From: Methanosarcinales archaeon ex4572_44
GTDB lineage: Archaea; Halobacteriota; Methanosarcinia; Methanosarcinales; EX4572-44
Reading direction: 5' to 3'
DNA: 31,159 nucleotides
Assembly (NCBI GenBank): GCA_002254825.2
Contig: NJEL02000005.1
Span: forward strand, 1-31,159
The notes below the pieces were generated by a model that saw only the letters and a list, made by a program, of their open reading frames with translations, ran no database searches and was not told where the DNA came from. Within the stretch, counting starts at the first letter, position 1. Each line of letters begins with the position of its first letter. The translations under genes and the position numbers were made by a program. Of the stretch, positions 15,706 through 23,829 are shown piece after piece.

Positions 15706-16238
15706 AGATTACCATCAGCGGTCTTCCTGGCAGTGGGACGAGCACCATTGCAGGAATGCTTGCGGATCACATGGGTCTCAATCTTGTTTCTGCAGGTGAG
15801 ACGTTCAGGAGGCTTGCAGCAGAATACAATATGAGCCTTGAAGAGTTCGGAGTTCTTGCAGAGAGAGACCCTGAGATTGACATGCGACTGGACATGGAAC
15901 AGAAGAGAATGGCGCTGGAGCATGAGGGTATCCTACTTGAGGGAAGGCTTGCAGGACATTTCACAGAGGATGCAGACCTACGAGTATGGCTCGATGCACC
16001 ACTGCGTGTTCGAGCAGCACGTATATCAAAAAGAGAGGGAAAACGGGTAGCACATACCATCGATGAGACGATTAAGCGTGAGGAATGCGAATCTAATCGC
16101 TACAAAGAATACTATCAGATAGATTTGAACGACCACACAATATATGATCTGATAATTGATACATCGAAACACACACCTGAAGAGATAACGGCTATAATAC
16201 TCAGGGAGATAGAAGAACGGATACGAAGAGAAGAATGA
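15702..16238 (+). CDS. cmk: Cytidylate kinase (archaeal type)
   Basis: A 178-residue P-loop kinase phosphorylating (d)CMP with ATP. Seen: MKITISGLPGSGTSTIAGML with the Walker A (GLPGSGTST), LVSAGETFR, ILLEGRLAGHF and the basic lid region RISKREGK. Length and sequence match archaeal Cmk (about 175-185). ATGA overlaps at both ends tie it translationally to the DUF106 gene and cbf5. Confidence 0.9.
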   Translation: MKITISGLPGSGTSTIAGMLADHMGLNLVSAGETFRRLAAEYNMSLEEFGVLAERDPEIDMRLDMEQKRMALEHEGILLEGRLAGHFTEDADLRVWLDAPLRVRAARISKREGKRVAHTIDETIKREECESNRYKEYYQIDLNDHTIYDLIIDTSKHTPEEITAIILREIEERIRREE

Positions 16239-17254
16239 TTCGAAAAAAAGCGGGTAGAGAGAAATTAGTCTTGAAGGAGGCGGCAACAGACCCTGAGTAT
16301 GGTTCTCTACCATCGGATCGGTCGATCAGTGAGCATATACGAAGAGGCGTTGTGAACCTCGACAAGCCTGCTGGACCAACGAGCCACGAGGTTACTGCTT
16401 GGGTCAGGAAGATCCTGGGTATTGGCAGGGCAGGGCATAGTGGGACGCTCGATCCTGGGGTAACAGGTGTCCTTCCGATAATGCTGGAAGACGCCACTCG
16501 CGTGGTGGATATGGTCAAGCAGGCAGGAAAGGAGTACATCTGCCTGATGCGATTGCACAGACCGACACCGAAAGCGGTAACAAGAGAGATTTGCCGGGAG
16601 TTTGTAGGTCAGATATATCAGACACCATCACTTAAGTCGGCAGTGAAGCGCCAGTTGCGCACACGGGAGATCTATGCAATCGATATCCTTGAGCTCGACC
16701 AGAGAGAGGCACTCATGAGGATCGAGTGTGAGGCAGGGACTTATGTCAGGAAACTCTGCCACGATATTGGGCAGGTGATTGGATCGGGAGCGCACATGCA
16801 GGAACTTCGAAGAGTGAGAGCGGGACCGTTCCCAGAAGATACATCTGTAACATTGCACACGTTAAAAGACGCGTACATTGCGTGGGTGGAGGAAGAGGAT
16901 GAGAGAGAACTGCGACGTGTCATACAGCCAGTTGAGAATGCACTCGCGCATTTACCAAGAATCACTCTGCTTGACACTGCGGTTGCTGCGATCTGCAATG
17001 GAGCACCGCTTGCAACACCAGGAATTGCTGAGATAGATGTGGGGATAAAGAAAGGGGATCAAATACTCTTAAGTACACTTAAAGGAGAGGCGATAGCAGT
17101 TGCAACGGCACATTACCCTGCCGAAGAGATTGTCAAACGGGAAAAAACCATTGTAGCAACTACGAAAAGGGTGATTATGGAGCCGAATACTTATCCCAGG
17201 CACTGGAAAAGTCAGAAGATTGACGCAATCATCAAGTCTTCAAAGCTCTGTTGA
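16235..17254 (+). CDS. truB: tRNA/rRNA pseudouridine synthase Cbf5
   Basis: A 339-residue Cbf5 (TruB-related), the catalytic subunit of archaeal H/ACA RNPs for rRNA and stand-alone tRNA U55 modification. Seen: VVNLDKPAGPTSHEV, the catalytic Asp in GHSGTLDPGVTGVLP, YICLMRLH, SLKSAVKRQLRTR, CEAGTYVRKLCHDIG and a C-terminal PUA domain (about residues 250-325). Cmk overlaps upstream by ATGA. In many archaea rpl34e and rpl14e lie between cmk and cbf5; here they are absent. The last 15 bp overlap the convergent DUF460 gene. Confidence 0.93.
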   Translation: MIRKKAGREKLVLKEAATDPEYGSLPSDRSISEHIRRGVVNLDKPAGPTSHEVTAWVRKILGIGRAGHSGTLDPGVTGVLPIMLEDATRVVDMVKQAGKEYICLMRLHRPTPKAVTREICREFVGQIYQTPSLKSAVKRQLRTREIYAIDILELDQREALMRIECEAGTYVRKLCHDIGQVIGSGAHMQELRRVRAGPFPEDTSVTLHTLKDAYIAWVEEEDERELRRVIQPVENALAHLPRITLLDTAVAAICNGAPLATPGIAEIDVGIKKGDQILLSTLKGEAIAVATAHYPAEEIVKREKTIVATTKRVIMEPNTYPRHWKSQKIDAIIKSSKLC

Positions 17255-19234
17255 GTCTGTTTTCTTTAATTGTTTTTTAAGCTCTTTCTTCCGCTTGCTC
17301 TGGTATTCGTCTACTAAATACTGTAACCATTCCCGTTTCTGGCTCTTGCGGTACTCTTCTGCTCTCTTCTCCCATTCGGCAATCGCGTGCCTGAGGTCGT
17401 CTGTTGCGACCACTGCAAAGTCGTTCTCTATCCTGGGCGGTAGCTGTCCTGGGGAGAAGACAGGTATGTTCTGGGTGAAGAGTTCTTCTGCTGCTGCGTG
17501 TGACATTTCGTTACATGCGATGACTGCTCTTACTCCGAGTTCTGCGAGGATGTCTGCTGTGGCGGAACCGCCCCCGCTTGCGTCCGTTATTATGAGTACG
17601 TCTCCTTTTTTTATCCCGTATCTCTCCTGGGTCTTGCGTATGCTGTCTCTCGTGAAGGAGTCCACGACCTTGACAGGTGTGGCACGACCCGTCATCTCAA
17701 GTCTTCGCATATGATTGATATTCCTATTTCGCTCTTTTAAACCAGCTATTACATCGTTTTTCTTCTTTAATTCAAATTTCAACTGTTTTATCTTTTTATT
17801 TCTAATTTTTATCTCTTTTCCCCTCTTTAACTTTTTATATTCTTCAGTCTTAAAAGTTTTAATCTTCCCCTCCAATCTTTTGATAGTAGCATCTCTGCTG
17901 GTTATCTTCTCTTCGAGATAACTCACGTACTCTCGTAAAGTACCTATCTCCTCCTCTTTTCGGAGGAGCGTTTCATCCTTGACCTTCGGGCTTTCCACCT
18001 TCTCAACCATCGCCTCTGATCTTGCACTTGTGCTCTCCGATCTCAACTCTGATAGTGCAGAATCTATCGTCTCCCCCTTAACGACCCTCGCCTTCACCTC
18101 GTCCAGATCACTTGGGGTATGAACCTTCTGTTCTATCTGAGAAAACTTGTTCTTGTACCGTTTGAAGGTATAGAGTGCTGCTGCAAGAGAATCGCGCTCG
18201 TGTGCATTCGCATACTCAAACCCCTGTGTGAGCTCGATCTTCTCATCTATTCCGAGTGATTCGGGCGGCAGACCAGCAACTGCATTGAAGCTTCGCCGGA
18301 CCCGCTCAACCGAATGCGGCATAGGGTTTACATCGGTTGCAACAACCAAGGGCTTTCCGATTTCTGAGAGTGTCTCAACTGTTTCAGGGATGCCTGTTGT
18401 ACGCGAGCTTCCAAGATAGACCACCTCTCCGCCGAGATCGAGCGCCGCTACCCCTGTGGTCGTCCCGGGATCTATCCCTACGATAACATAAACCCTTTTT
18501 GATCCTCTGAGAGGCTTGAACTTGAAACTATCCTTTTCAATAGTCTTCGCTCTGACTTGAACATCGCTGAAACGACCAGTGCGTACCTTAAGCTCTTCTC
18601 TTGGTGCCTGAACGATGAACTCACCCCGGGTGTACCCGCCATAACCACGTGCAACCCTGAGCGAGTAAGATGTCTTATTGGATTCTGTGTACGCCTTGAG
18701 ATGTGCCTCTATCTCTCGTGTCATCGCTCGTACGGCACCATGAACCTTTCTGCGATACCTGTTCTGGCTCCATCCGCCGCGCCCGAGTGAACGTGCGCGT
18801 GTCACTGTGATCCTGGTGGCATCTTCAAAGACCTGGAGCACACTGCCCACGCCATTCTGCGCGAGCAGGGCACAGGCATGCGCTTCGCTCGCAGGATCAA
18901 AACGGTTGATTGCGATTCCGTATCTGCGTGCGATCGCTTCAAGGCTTCCGGGTTCATCGCCACCTGTCACCTGCACCACTCGTGTACCGAATGGCAGCGC
19001 CCCTACGAATCTGTTAAGCTCTCTTCTGTTTGATCCAAGCTCGTGGATATTATCGATTGCCAGTATCTCTGGCTTATAGTCTCGAATCAGTTGGAGCAGC
19101 CTGTGTCTCTCAACCATACGAAGCTTTTCAAGATTCTTATCCTGAAGTATCACCACTGCGTATGACGGGTCTCTTCGTGCGGCAGGCGAACCCTTTGCGA
19201 TGTCAATTCCGAAGATGGTCTTCTTCAAATCCAA
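17240..19234 (-). CDS. DUF460 (COG2433) protein, RNase H-like with coiled coil
   Basis: A 664-residue archaeal protein of unknown function. An RNase H-like fold region includes the IFGIDIAKGSP start and, near residues 251-270, VGIDPGTTTGVAALDLGG. A long basic coiled coil runs from about 425 to 510, and a C-terminal domain (about 520-625) has VLIITDASGGGSATADIL. A nuclease role has been proposed for the family but not shown. The start is TTG (19234); a TATA-like box sits 26-36 bp upstream, so the mRNA is nearly leaderless. The 3' end overlaps cbf5 convergently. Confidence 0.8.
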   Translation of the reverse strand: MDLKKTIFGIDIAKGSPAARRDPSYAVVILQDKNLEKLRMVERHRLLQLIRDYKPEILAIDNIHELGSNRRELNRFVGALPFGTRVVQVTGGDEPGSLEAIARRYGIAINRFDPASEAHACALLAQNGVGSVLQVFEDATRITVTRARSLGRGGWSQNRYRRKVHGAVRAMTREIEAHLKAYTESNKTSYSLRVARGYGGYTRGEFIVQAPREELKVRTGRFSDVQVRAKTIEKDSFKFKPLRGSKRVYVIVGIDPGTTTGVAALDLGGEVVYLGSSRTTGIPETVETLSEIGKPLVVATDVNPMPHSVERVRRSFNAVAGLPPESLGIDEKIELTQGFEYANAHERDSLAAALYTFKRYKNKFSQIEQKVHTPSDLDEVKARVVKGETIDSALSELRSESTSARSEAMVEKVESPKVKDETLLRKEEEIGTLREYVSYLEEKITSRDATIKRLEGKIKTFKTEEYKKLKRGKEIKIRNKKIKQLKFELKKKNDVIAGLKERNRNINHMRRLEMTGRATPVKVVDSFTRDSIRKTQERYGIKKGDVLIITDASGGGSATADILAELGVRAVIACNEMSHAAAEELFTQNIPVFSPGQLPPRIENDFAVVATDDLRHAIAEWEKRAEEYRKSQKREWLQYLVDEYQSKRKKELKKQLKKTDSTEL

Positions 19235-19259
19235 ACGTTACTTAGATCGCCAGTTCTAC

Positions 19260-19270
19260 ATATTTAATTT
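19260..19270 (-). promoter_or_regulatory. TATA box of the DUF460 gene
   Basis: Sense AAATTAAATAT is 26-36 nt upstream of the TTG start, supporting that start and a near-leaderless mRNA. Confidence 0.45.
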
Positions 19271-19349
19271 GCGCAGAGTACAGATTGGAACGATCTTAAG
19301 ATGTGACTTGTGCAGAAGAAATTTTGAAAATTACTTATATATGGATCAG

Positions 19350-19399
19350 GATAAAAAAATAGAAAGGAGGTAAAGGAGAGCAGGTGTTTTTTTGCTCTC
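19350..19399 (-). terminator. Terminator after the alkyl-CoM reductase operon
   Basis: In the sense of acrA, 13 nt after the stop, GAGAGC (19399-19394) pairs with GCTCTC (19381-19376) around a 12-nt loop and is followed by a run of seven T at 19353-19359. A T-run alone can terminate in archaea; the hairpin may protect the 3' end of an abundant mRNA. Confidence 0.5.
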
Positions 19400-19411
19400 G
19401 CTTGTATCTCC

Positions 19412-21199
19412 TTAATGTGGTGGGATTACTGCGTCGCGCTCGCCTGCTGGCATGAACTGACGTAGTCCACCGATTCCGAATTCTCTGCGTGGGTACCTGA
19501 AGTCAAATTGCAGGTTGGGGTCTGCAAAGCTTGCCTTGATGATCGGGTTTGTCGAGTATGCTGCACCACGTGCGTGTGCTGCACCTGCGATGATTCCGAT
19601 GTATCCGCCCATGTGCCCGACGTTCATTGCAAAGTCTGGATAGTTTGGCCCTTTGAGTTCGTAGGGTATGCCCTGGTCTGAACGATAGGAGAATGTGTGT
19701 CCCATGTTCTGCTGATCCTGCAGGTCGTGTCCGTAGAAGCCGAGTCTGAGGTAGTGTTCCTTGGTTAGTGGTGTGTTGTAGTGCCACGCCGCATTGCCAA
19801 GGTCTGGGTCACCTGTCATTGCGCCTACTGCTGCACCTGAGGCTGCTGCCTGGATTGAGTATCTCTGGCTTCCGCCGAAGTGTGCTTCGCAGAGCCCTGG
19901 ATATTCGTCATAGCCCTTCTGGCACCATCGTGAGACTTCTTCAGCAATCGCCATCATGTTCTCATACTTGTTCGGTACTTCTCCGACTCCGCACTTCCAC
20001 TTGTCCATTGCGTAGATTGCGCCGTGGTATCCGTAGTCTTCGAGCACCTCATCGGTGTATACTGAGATGATGTAGTTGGACCAGCCTGATGAGCCACCCG
20101 CCATGTAGTTGTGAAGCCATGCTTGGTCTGTTATAACGCATCCAGGGGTTAGTGCTTCGACTATGACCTTGACTGGATCAATTCCGCCGTCAAGCCCTTC
20201 GAGTGCTTCTGGTACGCGGCTTGTCTGATTGCAGTCTGAATAGTATCCGAGTGGGATTCCGCCTGCTGAGTTGTTCCTCTGGGCACGCCTGTACGGTAGT
20301 TGTGTTCCCATGAAGACCACATCACCGTGTTTGATTGTGAAGACGAAGTCACTTGTAACAGCATCGCCTGCTGGAATGTCGTATGCGCATAGGAAGGCAA
20401 GGCTTGCCTGCTGTCCTACCCATGCACGTGATAGTCCGCCGTCTGATGTGCGCACTGCCATTGTGGGTATGCGTGCTACCTGGAAGATTCGGTCTCCGAC
20501 CTCTGATTTGATCTGGTCTGCCTGGTACTTAGGAAACATCTTGTTGATGTCTATTAAGAAGCGCTGGTCGATTGCGTCTGCCAGTTCATCGTTTCCTGTG
20601 AAGCACTTGGCATAGCTGTCCTTAACCAGCTCTGGGTTTGTCTCTGCCGTGTGCTCCATCATGATCGCACCGGCGCCGATGTTGTGGTTGAGCATTTCCA
20701 TGTAGAGACTGATAGACTCTGGTGTGACCTCTTTTCCGAATCTGCGCTCTATTGTCTCGTGCGCAATGGTAAGGCCATTGATAGCGGTTCTTCGCATATC
20801 ATCGTAGCACTGCTGCATTGCAGGGTTGTTCTCATAGTTGAGGTCATCCATCTCAAGCCCGGCGATATCTGTGCCTGGCTTCCATCCTTTGTGTGCTGGT
20901 GTGTCTTCGCCACCTGCCCACTCGCGGTCAAGACCTGTTATCCTATAGGTCTGCAAGACCTTCTGTCCCATCTGGGCGCCTTTTAGGTGGAGATCAGGGT
21001 TGTAGTTAGGTATGCCGCGCTCAGCGGTGATTCTCTTTGCTGCTTCCCATGCCTCTGATTTCCTCTTACTCTGCATTACGCCGTCGAATACGTGGAAATC
21101 GCCTTTGTTGATTGCTGGATCCTGCCCATATTTCAGCTCTATCGAGTTCATCTTTGAGTTCTTGCTCTGCAGGAACAATTCCTTTGGATATTTTACCAT
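19412..21199 (-). CDS. acrA: Divergent methyl-/alkyl-coenzyme M reductase, alpha subunit
   Basis: A 595-residue McrA homologue (methanogen McrA is about 550). Hand alignment with M. marburgensis McrA from memory keeps His291 (methyl-His257), Arg304/305 (CoM/CoB region, Arg271), Gln445 (methyl-Gln400), Gly490 (thio-Gly445), Asp495 (Asp450) and Tyr376 (Tyr333). It changes three sites: the nickel axial ligand Gln147 aligns with Met181, Phe330 with Trp373 in a loop GGSSGWSNY one residue longer than the canonical GGVGFTQY, and Cys452 with Gln497. About 20 extra residues lie at 91-112. These point to a larger alkane rather than methane; substrate is inferred. AGAGGTGA precedes the ATG. The operon order is B-G-A with no C or D. 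Confidence 0.9.
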   Translation of the reverse strand: MVKYPKELFLQSKNSKMNSIELKYGQDPAINKGDFHVFDGVMQSKRKSEAWEAAKRITAERGIPNYNPDLHLKGAQMGQKVLQTYRITGLDREWAGGEDTPAHKGWKPGTDIAGLEMDDLNYENNPAMQQCYDDMRRTAINGLTIAHETIERRFGKEVTPESISLYMEMLNHNIGAGAIMMEHTAETNPELVKDSYAKCFTGNDELADAIDQRFLIDINKMFPKYQADQIKSEVGDRIFQVARIPTMAVRTSDGGLSRAWVGQQASLAFLCAYDIPAGDAVTSDFVFTIKHGDVVFMGTQLPYRRAQRNNSAGGIPLGYYSDCNQTSRVPEALEGLDGGIDPVKVIVEALTPGCVITDQAWLHNYMAGGSSGWSNYIISVYTDEVLEDYGYHGAIYAMDKWKCGVGEVPNKYENMMAIAEEVSRWCQKGYDEYPGLCEAHFGGSQRYSIQAAASGAAVGAMTGDPDLGNAAWHYNTPLTKEHYLRLGFYGHDLQDQQNMGHTFSYRSDQGIPYELKGPNYPDFAMNVGHMGGYIGIIAGAAHARGAAYSTNPIIKASFADPNLQFDFRYPRREFGIGGLRQFMPAGERDAVIPPH

Positions 21200-21214
21200 T
21201 TCTATTTCACCTCT

Positions 21215-22015
21215 TTACATTCCTGTTATCTTTTCGGGTACCATGTTCCCAAGCATTTTGAGCCGCTGGATTCTGCGACCCCATTGGAGCGCTTCTCTGA
21301 CCTCTTCATCTGGCTTGTCTGGGTCACCTTCTCTTGTGCATGGTTCGCCGCGGTCTGTACGATACACAACTGTTCGCTTTATGAGTTCTTCCTCTGATAG
21401 TGCTTTGCCCATACCGATAGGCGTATCTACCGGGTTTCCAAAGCTGTCTTTCTGGTAGACAACCTCGCCACCGGACGCAATGCATCGCTCTATAGGATCA
21501 AACATCATACCATCTGCGTCAAGTCTGCAACTGTGACCTGTGCAGGTGTACTGCCTGACCTGATCTCTTGCTGCATCGCAGATCTCTGTCTCAAAGAGAG
21601 TTCTGCATGCCTCTTCAAGGTCGCGCTGACGCATCTCAAGCGTTACTCGTCCAGAGTAGACACCGTTGTCGATTCCTCTGAATCTGTTGTGGTACATCCA
21701 TGCTCTGGTATAGTGTGCGATCGGTGGGTTGTACATCGAGTCTGTCATGATGATCGTGTCCATTCTATCGCCTGCCTTTGCACCTTCTGTTGGTGGTACA
21801 AGGTCTCTCATTGGATCCTCTGGCTCGCCGATCTCGGCTAGTGGTGGGTTCACTGATTTGTATGCTTCACCGAGTTGTCTATGTCCTATCAGTGTGAGGA
21901 AGTCCTTATCCGAAAGTGTTCGGATCTTCTCCAATTTAACGCTTGGATCCATCACTTTCTTTCGGTTCTGCATTACCCTATCATCTGTTGGAACAAATTG
22001 TCGTTGATAAACCAT
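21215..22015 (-). CDS. acrG: Alkyl-/methyl-CoM reductase, gamma subunit
   Basis: A 266-residue McrG homologue, slightly longer than the usual 245-260. Conserved parts: IGHRQLGEAYKSVNPPL, EPEDPMRDLVPPTEGAKAGDR, TDSMY, SGR at 121-123 (the Arg near CoM) and GHSCRLDADGMMFDP. It forms the alpha2-beta2-gamma2 reductase with its neighbours and closes the F430 channel from one side. An AGAGGTGA-type ribosome site precedes the ATG; 12 nt separate it from acrB and 15 nt from acrA. The C-terminal third is the most divergent part. Confidence 0.92.
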   Translation of the reverse strand: MVYQRQFVPTDDRVMQNRKKVMDPSVKLEKIRTLSDKDFLTLIGHRQLGEAYKSVNPPLAEIGEPEDPMRDLVPPTEGAKAGDRMDTIIMTDSMYNPPIAHYTRAWMYHNRFRGIDNGVYSGRVTLEMRQRDLEEACRTLFETEICDAARDQVRQYTCTGHSCRLDADGMMFDPIERCIASGGEVVYQKDSFGNPVDTPIGMGKALSEEELIKRTVVYRTDRGEPCTREGDPDKPDEEVREALQWGRRIQRLKMLGNMVPEKITGM

Positions 22016-22027
22016 TCTTCTTCACCT

Positions 22028-23434
22028 CTATTTGAAGTTCCCTTTTATCTCGGCTGCTGCACTCGCAATCGCTTCCATCGGCTTGCGTATAAGGTCTACT
22101 TCGCCGAAGATGTCCCCTACGAGTCCTGATGTTGCCTCGGGTCCATAGACCGCTGTGCCGCTATCAAGAGATACTGCTGCTGCGATAAGTGGTATCGCGA
22201 ATCCCTTTGAGTGGCGGGTCACAATATGGTTACCGCTGAAGATACCTGGGCTTCCTCCACCATAGATAGCGTGGCTGAAGAACGAGAAGCTTACACCATT
22301 ACCCATGCCGTCGCCGTAACCTGCATGTGGCAGTCCTGTCTCATGCTCGATCAGGTCATTGAAGTAGAGCAGTGTTGACGACACGCCCTGTGCCGCTCGT
22401 GCCGCACCCTGGTTGACGATAACTGCTGCAACGAGTCCTGCGCACACATAAGCGTTCCATGCTGATGGATCGTTTGCACTGTAGAACTTGTAGCCAGATG
22501 GCAGGGTCTTGCCCACTTTGATAGCACCATCTTCAAGTGCTCTTCCGACGGTCGCTGCAACAACATCACCTGTGCAGCCATGACCCGCTTCCTTCACGAG
22601 GTCGTAGACCACGTTGTTCGCATTAAGTCCCTGGCATGCGTGAACAAGTGCCTGCCAGCGTCTCCATCGACCAATTGCATCTCCCATTTCCACATGACCA
22701 ATTGCTTCCAGTGTTGAACTTAGAGCAACAGCTTCAAGGGTTCTCTTCCTGGTTGAAGCCACGACATGGTTTGCCATAATGTTTCGCATGGCAAAGCCTG
22801 GTCCCTCATTAGCACAGCTTGCGGCAAGTAGTGAGATCACGTTTCCGCCCATGAACTCGTATGTCTGCGGGTATCGCCCATAGAATGCACAGTGTACGAG
22901 GGGGGAAGCGTGGAAGTCGAGATCGTACTTCTCCATCACAAGGTCAGTCATTGCCTGTGCGACTGTTGTGAGTGCTGTTGTGTACTCGACGCCTGTGTTC
23001 GAAAGTTGCTCTGAGATCTTGACGTACAGCACGTTCCCTTTCTTCATTGGGGTAATTTCTGTCCCGTCGCCAGGGTTGACTTCAAGTCTCTCTTTGAGCC
23101 TTGCTACGATGTCATTTGCATCGTTTACAAGTGGTAGGTCCATGGTTCGAGTTTTCACCGATTTTGGCGGGTATACGCCACCTGGAGAACTCTTTATTCC
23201 AAGTTTCTCTTTGTTCGGTATGTCTGGGAAGTGTATGTACTCGTTGGCATAGTGCCCAGTCGAGAGGGCTTTCTGTGCTCCTCCGAGGTTCACTGCCACG
23301 GAACGCTTGAAAATACTTGCAAGCTCTCTTACAGCGGGGTTCTGGACTGGTGTTATGGCTTCAAGCGGTATGCCTGATTCCAGTACCTTACCATTGTCCC
23401 CGTATAGATCTATTTTTTCTGTTAGATAGGCCAT
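22028..23434 (-). CDS. acrB: Alkyl-/methyl-CoM reductase, beta subunit
   Basis: A 468-residue McrB homologue (typical 435-445), first gene of the operon. Conserved: YPQTYEFMGGNVISLLAA, GPGFAMRNIMANHVVASTRK, NQGAARAAQGVSSTLLYFNDLIEHETGLP and FSFFSHAIYGGGSPGIFSGNHIV in pieces. Phe385 and Tyr391 correspond to Phe361 and Tyr367 of methanogen McrB, which line the active site, so beta-side contacts are kept while alpha-side ones change. The extra length lies mainly in the N-terminal half (about 60-125). It ends in TAG. GGAGG is 11 nt upstream of the ATG and the predicted leader is about 115 nt. Confidence 0.93.
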   Translation of the reverse strand: MAYLTEKIDLYGDNGKVLESGIPLEAITPVQNPAVRELASIFKRSVAVNLGGAQKALSTGHYANEYIHFPDIPNKEKLGIKSSPGGVYPPKSVKTRTMDLPLVNDANDIVARLKERLEVNPGDGTEITPMKKGNVLYVKISEQLSNTGVEYTTALTTVAQAMTDLVMEKYDLDFHASPLVHCAFYGRYPQTYEFMGGNVISLLAASCANEGPGFAMRNIMANHVVASTRKRTLEAVALSSTLEAIGHVEMGDAIGRWRRWQALVHACQGLNANNVVYDLVKEAGHGCTGDVVAATVGRALEDGAIKVGKTLPSGYKFYSANDPSAWNAYVCAGLVAAVIVNQGAARAAQGVSSTLLYFNDLIEHETGLPHAGYGDGMGNGVSFSFFSHAIYGGGSPGIFSGNHIVTRHSKGFAIPLIAAAVSLDSGTAVYGPEATSGLVGDIFGEVDLIRKPMEAIASAAAEIKGNFK

Positions 23435-23575
23435 TTATATTCGTTCCTCCATTATTTTTGATTTCGAGAACGTCTCAGGTTCTGGCACACGATTCACAGA
23501 AGACTCATTCGAGTATTCATTTTTGTGTACCATCATCTACCGTCACAATCCTCAGGCGATATAATATCTTGTTTG

Positions 23576-23583
23576 TATTTAAG
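23576..23583 (-). promoter_or_regulatory. TATA box of acrBGA
   Basis: Sense CTTAAATA within a T-poor context, about 142-150 nt upstream of the acrB ATG, predicts a start near 23552 and a long leader, as expected for a highly expressed reductase operon. Confidence 0.45.
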
Positions 23584-23652
23584 TTTTTTGTTTTGATCAT
23601 GATAAACCATTATAAAGATACAATATTTTTTAATATTACTAAAATATTTTTA

Positions 23653-23664
23653 ACCATGCATGGT
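23653..23664. promoter_or_regulatory. 12-bp palindrome between the divergent promoters
   Basis: ACCATGCATGGT is a perfect palindrome lying about 70 bp upstream of the acrB TATA box and about 130 bp upstream of the aldehyde oxidoreductase TATA box. A dimeric regulator could bind here, but no known motif was recognised. Confidence 0.35.
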
Positions 23665-23792
23665 CAAGTGAGAGAAAACGACCAACAAAGCTATAAATGA
23701 AATGGAGTGCTTGCATTCCTTTAAAGTTGTTGCGCCCGGAAAAATCACAATTCTGACACAACAACCAACAAATTGACTCCACGGCAATAGGA

Positions 23793-23804
23793 TAATATAT
23801 ATAA
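23793..23804 (+). promoter_or_regulatory. TATA box of the aldehyde oxidoreductase gene
   Basis: TAATATATATAA lies 26-37 nt upstream of the ATG, predicting a leaderless or nearly leaderless mRNA; no Shine-Dalgarno at suitable spacing is present. Confidence 0.55.
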
Positions 23805-23829
23805 TTCAACACCCAACCTTGAATGGATC

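Larger units (their letters stand above)
23435..23829. promoter_or_regulatory. Divergent control region between acrBGA and the aldehyde oxidoreductase
   Basis: A 395-bp AT-rich region without a gene. It holds the acrB promoter and its roughly 115-nt leader on the left, a 12-bp perfect palindrome in the middle and the aldehyde oxidoreductase promoter on the right. A second weak inverted pair, GTTGTTG and CAACAAC, lies at about 23727-23766. Confidence 0.55.
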
